64,000 nt of DNA from Streptococcus sp. SN-1 (GTDB lineage Bacteria; Bacillota; Bacilli; Lactobacillales; Streptococcaceae): positions 992,001 through 1,056,000 of the forward strand of contig NZ_AP028929.1 of NCBI RefSeq assembly GCF_041154385.1, read 5' to 3'. The translations under genes and the position numbers were made by a program. Positions within the stretch are counted from its first letter, which is position 1; every line of letters starts with the position of its first letter. The notes beneath the pieces are model-generated. The model was given only the letters and a program-made list of their open reading frames with translations, did no database searches and was not told the DNA's origin. Shown here piece by piece: positions 56,862 to 64,000 of this stretch.

Positions 56862-59800
56862 TTACTTAAACAGTTGGTTAAAGAAACCGTCTGTGTTTTT
56901 AAGAAGGGCTTTGAATACTTTGGATTTCAAATTCTCAGTATTTGAGTAGTTTCCAGCTTTCTTGAGGTCTTCTGTGACAGCTTTGTCGAATAAGGCTTTC
57001 AATTCGTTATAATTGTGAATGGTTTGTCCATCAATTGTAATCTCTGTGAATCCTTTTTCAGCTCTGGCTTTCACATCATGATACCAATGTTTCTTCCAAT
57101 CTTCAAGGTTTAAGAATTGGTTGTTTGAAACTTTTTTGATAATGAAATCATCACCCAATCTACCCTGGTTTTGTTTATCCGCTTCACCTTGGTATTTACT
57201 AGATACATATCCGATAAATCCATTTTCATAGCCAAAGTAACCCCACATACGGAAAGCATTATGTTTGAAGGATAGAGAACCGGGGGCACCTGGACTCGTA
57301 TTACCACCGTAAATACCCGCCATCATATTAACATTGACATAGGCTGTACCAAAGTCCTCTGGGTGGAAGACTTTATTGCCTGGATTTCCGTGAATGGTCA
57401 TGAAATTATTATTTACCAAGTCATCGATGGTTTCCAGCTTGGTTGCTTTCTCAGCATCTGTCAAGTCACGCACTTTGTCCCATTGGTGAGGAGCACCTAG
57501 TTTATTTCTATCCATAGGTCGACGTGTTTCGCGGTCAATTTTCTTGAACCACTTACTATTGTCACCTTTAACCTTAGGAAGCACAGCTTCAGCTTCTGCA
57601 TAATCAAGCATCATCATAGCTTCATTGTAGTTCTTCATGTAGTGGTCGATTTGGTCGCGTGTTTGAAGTTTGTCAGGGTCTGGATTATACCACTGGTTTC
57701 CATCATTTGGTCGATGGTAGGCCATGTTAATACCTAATGCACCATACTCACCATTTGTTGTTGACTTATCAGGAGTTTGTAACATACCTTGAGCAAAGGC
57801 TTCCAAATCCGTACCTTGACGATGGTTATGTCCTCCAAAGTAAGCTACACGGTCATTAATGTGTGTGGTTTCATGTGTGAAGGCAGAAATACCAAACTGG
57901 TCAAGCATATTGGTTACCATGAAGTATACTTGCTCATCTTTCCACGGTTTTTCGTAGATTTTTGCCATCGCTCCCATAGCTCCATTAACTTGATGCCAAC
58001 GGTCAGTCGGGCCGAATAGTTCACGAATAGGAGATACCACGGCTCCACCTTTTCCATAACCTTGACGATTTGCATCTTTAATTCCTGCATAAGATTGATT
58101 ATCCCAAACAGGTGTTGGCACCATATATTCGCTCTTCAAAAGTTTGTTACGAACACTTGGGAGAGCTAAACGAGACCAGAAATCTAAGTAAGTTTGTTGC
58201 GCTTTAGCGACTTCATCAATACGTTTCTTCAATTCCTTACGTTCTTCTTCAGTGTTCTTACCATATTTCTCAAATGAGCTATAAGCCATCGTGTTATAGG
58301 TTGAAATCATAAAGATATGGGCTTTCTTCAAGTTGAGCAATGGTAAAATCATACGACCGTGAACGTCATTGTTTAAACCGTCAAATACACGATGTCGCTT
58401 ATCTTTAAAGGCTTCTGTGCTTGTTTCAGGTTCTACTACATAAACGTTTTTCGCAGAATGAATAAACCAGTCATTCAAATCTTTATCTTCTGTAAACAAA
58501 CGCATGTTATAGTCTAAGAAGCTACGTAAATCACCTTTACCAGTTGCACCAGCAATCACTTCTTTGTAGGCATCTTGTGTACGATCACCTTTCAAGAAAT
58601 GCTCCCTTGAACCAATTTGAATCAAACGGTCGATGACACTTGGTGTTTTACCATAGAAATCAGGTTTGAACATCATCATATCCTTGATACTCAAATCACC
58701 ATATTTGATATCATAGTAACGATTGAGATAAGTCAGTCCCATTATAATCTTAGCTTTATTATCTTCTACTTTCTTGAGTAGCGATTTCATCGCGGCATCA
58801 TCACCGTTCAATTGATGGTCTTCATTTTCGATCAAGGATTTGACTAACTTATCTAGATTTTGCTTCACTTCGGCAAAACTTTCTTCTAAGTATAGATTAC
58901 GAATATATCCATCTTTACGAGCATCTGTATTTTCTTCTGCCTTCTTACGTATATCCATTAACGCGCGTACTTCAGCTGAAATTAGGTCAACACTTGAAAG
59001 TCTTTCTTTCACATCTGCAATCAGTTTGTCTCGATTTTTAACAACCATATTTGGTGTATAGACAATGTTTTGACCTGCTACATCATACTCTTTTACTTGA
59101 GCTACTTTAGAATCAGCTTTAGCGGTAACTACCATTTCTTCTTTAGTGCCATCCGCATAGTGAACCATAATCTTATCAATATCTGATAAGTCCGTCACAA
59201 ACTGACCATTCTTCATACCTGTTACAGATAACACCTCTTTAGTCATTAGGTTTGAACTTGTAGCCAATCTGTTACCTTGGTTTACAATCCATTCTTTATT
59301 GTAGAAGGGTTGTAGTTTCTCAATGTTGTGGTATGCCTGCTCACGCGTTGCGTCATAATCTTGAGTTGTTTTATACTCATTATCACGAGTTGTTAGGTTG
59401 TTAAGTCTATTCACAAGAGGATCTGTGATTTCATACTTATCAGCAGTGATATTGAAGGTTGCGATACGTTTATCAGCTTCAGCTTGATCTACACCCTGAA
59501 TTTGTTTTGAACGTTCATATGAAACATTGCCTGACGCAACATCTTTCACATATACATTGTTCTTGAAGTAATGGAATCCAAAGTCTGGGTCGCCCGAATC
59601 CACTGAACCGGAACCGTACATGATTTCACCATTGTTTACTTTCATCATGCTGATGTTGTTTTCAACCCATCCCCAATTGTAGTTATCGTGAATGAGTCCA
59701 CCGCTTTGGTTATTTGTTTTGAGAGTCATGGATCCTTTAACAACGGATTTAGTCAAGTGACCTTTTTGTTTTACATCCATAGGGTTTACACCGTGGTCGA

Positions 59801-62480
59801 TTTTCGCAATCAGTCCACCGAATTTGGCGTTGTTTGCCTTAATATTTGCATCTACATAAGAGCTATCAACATTACTTCGCCAACTTTCGCTGACAAGTCC
59901 ACCAGACCACGAACCTTTGTTACCCACACTTTCGATTTTACCAATGAAAGCAACATTGCGCATGATGGATTCGTCAAGTTTGTTCACCATACCCGTCACG
60001 TCATTGTTACCAACAACTTGGCCAGTCACTTTGATATTTTCTATTGTTGAATTCTTAAAGTTTTCACCGAGTGGTGCTGTTCGGTCAGCCCAAGGCATGT
60101 TTATGTTTACATTACCCAGATTAATGTCATGGATGTGAGCATTTTCAGCTCTTGCAAATAATGGCCGTGCTAGATTATGGATAGTGAAGTGATTACTTCC
60201 ATCACTCAATAATTTTCCTTTGAACACATTCGTCACATATGATTTGTTCGGGGTTGGGGTGTTAGTTGCATTTAAGTCAGCCCCAAGTTTAAACTCACCA
60301 TCAGGTTTTTTCTGCATATCTTCAATGAGTTCTTTGAAGTTGTAATATACATTTCCAACCTTTGGTCGTGGTTTTTCCATGTAATAAACGTACTCATTTC
60401 GTATCTTACTTGGGTCAGTATGCTGAATAAGGTCAACAGCTCTTGCGGTTACTTTGTAGAGAACTTGGCCAGCCTGATTAATCTCTTCGATTTTATCAAC
60501 TGCTAAACGAGTCACTTTGTTATCCCGAGAAGTCACTTTGAGATAGTATTTTTCAGTCTCTGTTGGTGTCTCAGTCAGGAAGTCGTTCAATGTTTCTGTT
60601 CCATCTTCTTCAACTTTTACAAGATTTGTTGAGGCAATGTTTTTCAACTCAATTTTTTTCAAATCCAAGCGAAGTGGCTTCTCTTCTAATGTTGCAGTCT
60701 CTTCTCCCTTACCACGGTCATAGGTCATAGTGGTTTCTATCTTATAGTCCTTGTAGAATTTTAAATCTTCTACCTGCTTATTTAATTGCTCTGAAGTTAA
60801 ATCTACTGTTTTGACAATTTCATTTCCATCTTTAATTGTCGCAGTAATTTTATTGATCTTGACTCCATCTGCATTAACTAAATGATAAGAAAGATTTGCG
60901 GAGCGGTCTAATACATTTGTATCTGTTCGTTCCAAAGTCAAAACAGGAGCCATTTTTTCTTTTGGTTTTTCTTTTGTACCTTTTACAAGAATTTCAGGCT
61001 TCATTTCTTTCAACACAGTTACGGTTTCAACTGGGTCACTGATTTTTTTGCCATGTAACTCTTCATAGCTAGTAACAATTTGACGTTCGCCATCTTCACC
61101 AACTTGTTTAACAGAATCATCGCCTATAAATTTGGTAGAATCAGATTCTTCTATAGTCGTTTTAGGAATAGTCTCTGTCCGAATGTCAGTGTGTAAAGAA
61201 GGTAGCTCCTCTATTTCTGGTGCAACTTCTGAAACTGTAGATAGTGGTTCAGTATACTCTGGAATGTCGATAACAGGTGGCTCAATCAAGTTTCCCTTTT
61301 CATCTACTCCTGTGGTGCCTACAGGTTCCGTGTATGCTGGTTTTTCATGAACTTCTGGTTCAACAAGATTACCGTCAATTGGAGCTGTATATTCTTGTTT
61401 CTCATGAACTTCAGGTTCCCCTTTATCAGTCACCACAGCTTCTGGTAAGGCTGGCTGAACTTCTGGTTTCCCTTTATCAGTCACAACAGCTTCTGGTAAT
61501 GCTGGTTGAACTTCAGGTTCCCCTTTATCAGTCACCACAGCTTCTGGTAAGGCTGGCTGAACTTCTGGTTTCCCTTTATCAGTCACAACAGCTTCTGGTA
61601 ATGCTGGTTGAACCTCTGGTTCTCCTTTGTCAGTTACAACAGCTTCTGGTAATGTTGATTGAACTTCAGGTTCCCCTTTGTCAGTTACAACAGCTTCTGG
61701 TAACGCTGGCTGAACTTCAGGTTTCCCTTTATCAGTCACAACAGCTTCTGGTAATGTTGGTTGAACTTCAGGTTCTCCTTTATCAGTTACAACCGCTTCA
61801 GGTAATGCTGGTTGAACTTCAGGTTCTCCTTTATCAGTTACAACCGCTTCAGGTAATGCTGGTTGAACTTCAGGTTCTCCTTTTTCGGTCACAACCGCTT
61901 CAGGTAATGCTGGTTGAACCTTAGATTCGCCTTTCTCAGTCACAACTTTGGGTTGCTCAACTGGCGAAACAGTTGATGCCGGAGAAACCGACGAAACAGT
62001 TCTATCATCAAGCTCCAGGTAACCAACATATCTGTAACCAGAAATTTGCAACACACCATCACGACCAGAATCATGGATGTTAGCATTCAAATTAAGTGCT
62101 GAAGCAGTTGATAGTGTAACTAAACCTGTCGCCCCTACAATCAAAAATGTAGCTATTTTTTTATTTCTCTTATCTTTTGTAATAACTACAACAAGACTAG
62201 CGATGGTCAATAAACCAAATACAGTCATAATAGATTGAGAACTTCCTGTGTTTGGTAGTGCGTCTTTCTCATAAACCAAAGCATATGACTCTTTTGATTC
62301 ATCAGGAGTACCTGATTTCAGGTGAGCACGTTCATTTTGCGTCAAATTAGCATAATCCAAGTAGTGATATGTGGCTGCACCCACAACTGAGGGTGCAAAT
62401 AAAAGACTCCCAAGAAATACTGAACCAACAATACCTTTTATTTTCCGAATGGAAAATTTATCTTTTTTTAATAATGACAA
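56862..62480 (-). CDS. M26 zinc metalloprotease (IgA1 protease/Zmp family)
   Basis: An 1872-residue surface protease. Start is TTG 62480, after AGAGGA. Order: FSIRK-type signal peptide (about 8-36); LPNTG sortase motif at 75-79, unusually N-terminal as in the pneumococcal family, followed by two membrane helices (about 82-130); ten 17-residue repeats ([17 protein letters not shown] type, about 178-348); G5-like domain ([16 protein letters not shown]...); GLUG-like beta repeats; C-terminal M26 protease with H1536-E-T-T-H1540 and Glu1560. Whether it cuts IgA1 or another host protein cannot be read. Position beside rbgA matches iga of S. pneumoniae. Confidence 0.93.
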   Translation of the reverse strand: MSLLKKDKFSIRKIKGIVGSVFLGSLLFAPSVVGAATYHYLDYANLTQNERAHLKSGTPDESKESYALVYEKDALPNTGSSQSIMTVFGLLTIASLVVVITKDKRNKKIATFLIVGATGLVTLSTASALNLNANIHDSGRDGVLQISGYRYVGYLELDDRTVSSVSPASTVSPVEQPKVVTEKGESKVQPALPEAVVTEKGEPEVQPALPEAVVTDKGEPEVQPALPEAVVTDKGEPEVQPTLPEAVVTDKGKPEVQPALPEAVVTDKGEPEVQSTLPEAVVTDKGEPEVQPALPEAVVTDKGKPEVQPALPEAVVTDKGEPEVQPALPEAVVTDKGKPEVQPALPEAVVTDKGEPEVHEKQEYTAPIDGNLVEPEVHEKPAYTEPVGTTGVDEKGNLIEPPVIDIPEYTEPLSTVSEVAPEIEELPSLHTDIRTETIPKTTIEESDSTKFIGDDSVKQVGEDGERQIVTSYEELHGKKISDPVETVTVLKEMKPEILVKGTKEKPKEKMAPVLTLERTDTNVLDRSANLSYHLVNADGVKINKITATIKDGNEIVKTVDLTSEQLNKQVEDLKFYKDYKIETTMTYDRGKGEETATLEEKPLRLDLKKIELKNIASTNLVKVEEDGTETLNDFLTETPTETEKYYLKVTSRDNKVTRLAVDKIEEINQAGQVLYKVTARAVDLIQHTDPSKIRNEYVYYMEKPRPKVGNVYYNFKELIEDMQKKPDGEFKLGADLNATNTPTPNKSYVTNVFKGKLLSDGSNHFTIHNLARPLFARAENAHIHDINLGNVNINMPWADRTAPLGENFKNSTIENIKVTGQVVGNNDVTGMVNKLDESIMRNVAFIGKIESVGNKGSWSGGLVSESWRSNVDSSYVDANIKANNAKFGGLIAKIDHGVNPMDVKQKGHLTKSVVKGSMTLKTNNQSGGLIHDNYNWGWVENNISMMKVNNGEIMYGSGSVDSGDPDFGFHYFKNNVYVKDVASGNVSYERSKQIQGVDQAEADKRIATFNITADKYEITDPLVNRLNNLTTRDNEYKTTQDYDATREQAYHNIEKLQPFYNKEWIVNQGNRLATSSNLMTKEVLSVTGMKNGQFVTDLSDIDKIMVHYADGTKEEMVVTAKADSKVAQVKEYDVAGQNIVYTPNMVVKNRDKLIADVKERLSSVDLISAEVRALMDIRKKAEENTDARKDGYIRNLYLEESFAEVKQNLDKLVKSLIENEDHQLNGDDAAMKSLLKKVEDNKAKIIMGLTYLNRYYDIKYGDLSIKDMMMFKPDFYGKTPSVIDRLIQIGSREHFLKGDRTQDAYKEVIAGATGKGDLRSFLDYNMRLFTEDKDLNDWFIHSAKNVYVVEPETSTEAFKDKRHRVFDGLNNDVHGRMILPLLNLKKAHIFMISTYNTMAYSSFEKYGKNTEEERKELKKRIDEVAKAQQTYLDFWSRLALPSVRNKLLKSEYMVPTPVWDNQSYAGIKDANRQGYGKGGAVVSPIRELFGPTDRWHQVNGAMGAMAKIYEKPWKDEQVYFMVTNMLDQFGISAFTHETTHINDRVAYFGGHNHRQGTDLEAFAQGMLQTPDKSTTNGEYGALGINMAYHRPNDGNQWYNPDPDKLQTRDQIDHYMKNYNEAMMMLDYAEAEAVLPKVKGDNSKWFKKIDRETRRPMDRNKLGAPHQWDKVRDLTDAEKATKLETIDDLVNNNFMTIHGNPGNKVFHPEDFGTAYVNVNMMAGIYGGNTSPGAPGSLSFKHNAFRMWGYFGYENGFIGYVSSKYQGEADKQNQGRLGDDFIIKKVSNNQFLNLEDWKKHWYHDVKARAEKGFTEITIDGQTIHNYNELKALFDKAVTEDLKKAGNYSNTENLKSKVFKALLKNTDGFFNQLFK
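61407..61946 (-). repeat. Ten tandem 51-bp repeats in the metalloprotease gene
   Basis: Ten full units (61946-61437, exactly 510 bp) plus a partial eleventh, coding for 17-residue Pro/Glu/Val-rich repeats. Units differ by Glu/Lys, Ala/Thr, Pro/Ser swaps and silent changes. Probably a size-variable stalk. Confidence 0.95.
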
Positions 62481-62523
62481 TTCTAATCCTCTACATTTGC
62501 TTTTTATTTCCTAATAGTAAATA

Positions 62524-64000
62524 CTATTTTTTATTCTCAAAAATTGAACTTCTAAAATCATCGGTTTGGTCAAGATAAGCTTTAAAAATCGCTCTCTTCA
62601 ACTTATGAACCGCACTGTCAGTCTCTGGATTATAGTTATCCCAATGAGTTCCTTCTGCATCCTGACGGACAGCTTCATTCATTAGTTTCTGCAACTCATC
62701 TATACTACTTGTGGTTTTTGTTGCAAAGCTTGTCCACGATTTAGTTGTGTCCTTAAAGGTAACTTTGTTCAATTTGTTGAACTTGTCTTTACGCTCTGTA
62801 TACATAGCCTTTTTAAAATCACTCCAAGTGTGGTATTGCCCATTAAATAATTTATGAAGTACCAATTTATCTGTCACTAACCCTTTTGTTTTACCATATG
62901 AGCTAATCGTTTTATTATTTTCCCTAGCATCGGGTTCAAATTGATTTGAAATATATGGTACCATACCATCTTTAAAGCCTTTAGCAGCTAATAGTTCATA
63001 TGCCATACGACGTCCCATTAGATCACCTGGCGTTCCGTCATCATTACTTAATGCTGCATAAATCGGCGCAAATAGTTTTATAGTAAAATAGCCATTTCTT
63101 TCGTATGTTTTTGACGCATATTCCCTAGACGAAATAATATTATTATCAATCAAATCATTGAATGAACGTAGTTTTTTAGCTTCTTCTACTGTTAGATCTC
63201 TGACAACATTTGTTGCATATACGTTATTTCCATCTGGATCCTTGACGAATACATTCTCAATTTTTCTCAGTGCAGTCATTTTCTCTGCATTAGATAAATG
63301 TTGAATGATTGATTGTCCTTCAAGATATTCCAACATATAGACAACATCAAACATATTGTGGACATATTGCTTCAAATCATCTGCACTATTAAATCTCGTA
63401 GTTGGATCGAGTATTTGTAATCGTTCTCCTTCTTTGCTATCCGATTTTAAATGTTTCAAGATCGAGTTGATGGTGATGGTTGCGTCATTTGGATGGTCTG
63501 GTGCTTGCAATAAGCCTTTTGCGAAGAACTCTGGTCCCAAGCCACTTCTTCGACCATAGCCACCAAGATAAATTTCTCTATCTGAGTTATGCGTCATTTC
63601 ATGCGTATATGTTACCGCACCAGATTTATCAAGCATACGATAAGCCATATAGTAGAATGCGTCCCCTGTTGCATATGCACCATTAGCATTGTGAACTACA
63701 TTATTACCTGCTGGACCAAAGAAATGTTTTATTGCTGGATGATTAGTTTCAAAGTTAGCTTCTTGTAACTTATTATCTTCATCATTTCCAAATCTAAATG
63801 CATCATAGACTGGGATACTTCTAAATAATTTTTCTTTATTTTCATTATCTAGAATTTTATACCAATAATCATAATGGTCTCTAAATCGTTTAGCCGCTGC
63901 TTGTGCATTCTCTTCAACAAATTTATTTAATTTTTCTCCCTTAGGATATTCTTTACTTCTATATCTATCATATGCACCAAATCCAATAGTAGAGATATTC
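62524..64000 (-). CDS. Second M26-type zinc metalloprotease, C-terminal part (continues beyond window)
   Basis: The frame is open from the window edge (64000) to TAA at 62524-62526, giving the last ~490 residues; ATG 63648 is internal. The protease site is YTHEMTHNSDREIYLGGYG with a third ligand Glu exactly 20 residues after the second His, as in the downstream protein. Overall it resembles the neighbour's catalytic region but is clearly diverged. It ends 43 bases before the neighbour's TTG start, so the two are tandem and could be cotranscribed. Complete domain order is not visible. Confidence 0.9.
   Translation of the reverse strand, partial: NISTIGFGAYDRYRSKEYPKGEKLNKFVEENAQAAAKRFRDHYDYWYKILDNENKEKLFRSIPVYDAFRFGNDEDNKLQEANFETNHPAIKHFFGPAGNNVVHNANGAYATGDAFYYMAYRMLDKSGAVTYTHEMTHNSDREIYLGGYGRRSGLGPEFFAKGLLQAPDHPNDATITINSILKHLKSDSKEGERLQILDPTTRFNSADDLKQYVHNMFDVVYMLEYLEGQSIIQHLSNAEKMTALRKIENVFVKDPDGNNVYATNVVRDLTVEEAKKLRSFNDLIDNNIISSREYASKTYERNGYFTIKLFAPIYAALSNDDGTPGDLMGRRMAYELLAAKGFKDGMVPYISNQFEPDARENNKTISSYGKTKGLVTDKLVLHKLFNGQYHTWSDFKKAMYTERKDKFNKLNKVTFKDTTKSWTSFATKTTSSIDELQKLMNEAVRQDAEGTHWDNYNPETDSAVHKLKRAIFKAYLDQTDDFRSSIFENKK

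Noticed and set aside
61277..61924. Long plus-strand ORF (215 codons) of Leu/Gln-rich repeats
   Set aside because: Antisense shadow of the 51-bp repeats in the metalloprotease gene; the unit length divisible by three keeps the frame open. No ribosome site or family.
61407..61946. Regular repeats that might suggest a CRISPR array
   Set aside because: Units are contiguous, coding and without unique spacers; no cas genes. No CRISPR seen in the window.

Overview
The window looks like the chromosome of a Mitis-group Streptococcus (S. mitis/oralis/pneumoniae relatives). It is AT-rich and carries a glg glycogen operon, gapN, a XerS/difSL pair, an SMK-box metK, pgdA, and rnhB-rbgA next to IgA1-protease-like (M26) zinc metalloproteases with an N-terminal LPXTG. 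Species cannot be fixed by eye. The order is a mosaic of blocks that, from memory, lie apart in S. pneumoniae.

Layout. 1-5100: end of an MFS gene, ligA, cytosolic type I pullulanase. 5361-12680: gapN, then the overlapping glgB-glgC-glgD-glgA operon behind a near-consensus promoter with a cre-like site. 12739-18050: SerB-like phosphatase, glycerate kinase, DUF1694 gene, eno, a decayed integrase tail, xerS with difSL. 18360-23230: metK under a SAM-III (SMK) riboswitch, DUF3270 gene, HAD phosphatase, ABC exporter. 23270-29550: two-component system, VIT-family transporter, BceAB-type peptide-antibiotic exporter preceded by a 36-codon ORF and a dyad, small membrane protein with a structured leader, PspC protein. 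29611-32176: sprT and tex. 32400-37560: an unassigned small RNA gene, a broken IS30 element, a DUF318/TIGR03943 pair, and IS110 and IS630 remnants. 37625-48431: DUF896-glyS-glyQ with a metalloprotease-like gene behind a glycine T-box, aldo/keto reductase, pgdA, mepB-like gene, ClC channel, rnhB, rbgA.

48490-56600 is a Tn5252-like mobile segment abutting the 5' end of rbgA: integrase, Xis-like protein, HTH regulator, relaxase, MobC, a second relaxosome protein, a hairpin-rich G/C patch that is probably oriT, and an SOS-type operon (self-cleaving repressor, Y-family polymerase, YolD-like and DUF5960 proteins). No conjugation genes and no second att copy are visible, so it reads as a mobilisable element or a stranded arm of an ICE. 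56862-64000 holds two tandem M26 metalloproteases; the second runs off the window.

How the parts work together: pulA and glgBCDA make and remodel intracellular glycogen; gapN and eno serve glycolysis. glyQS and the gene before them answer to tRNA-Gly charging, and metK answers to SAM. The TCS, two exporters and PspC gene form a cell-envelope stress neighbourhood.

Items most worth a second look: four unrelated genes (ligA, the DUF1694 gene, tex, pgdA) share an extended -10 box exactly six bases before ATG and lack a Shine-Dalgarno, predicting leaderless mRNAs; a ~125-nt RNA gene with a consensus promoter and tandem terminators; the candidate oriT; a duplicated glyQ start that makes a decoy ORF; and a possible pseudoknot leader at 28825-28919.
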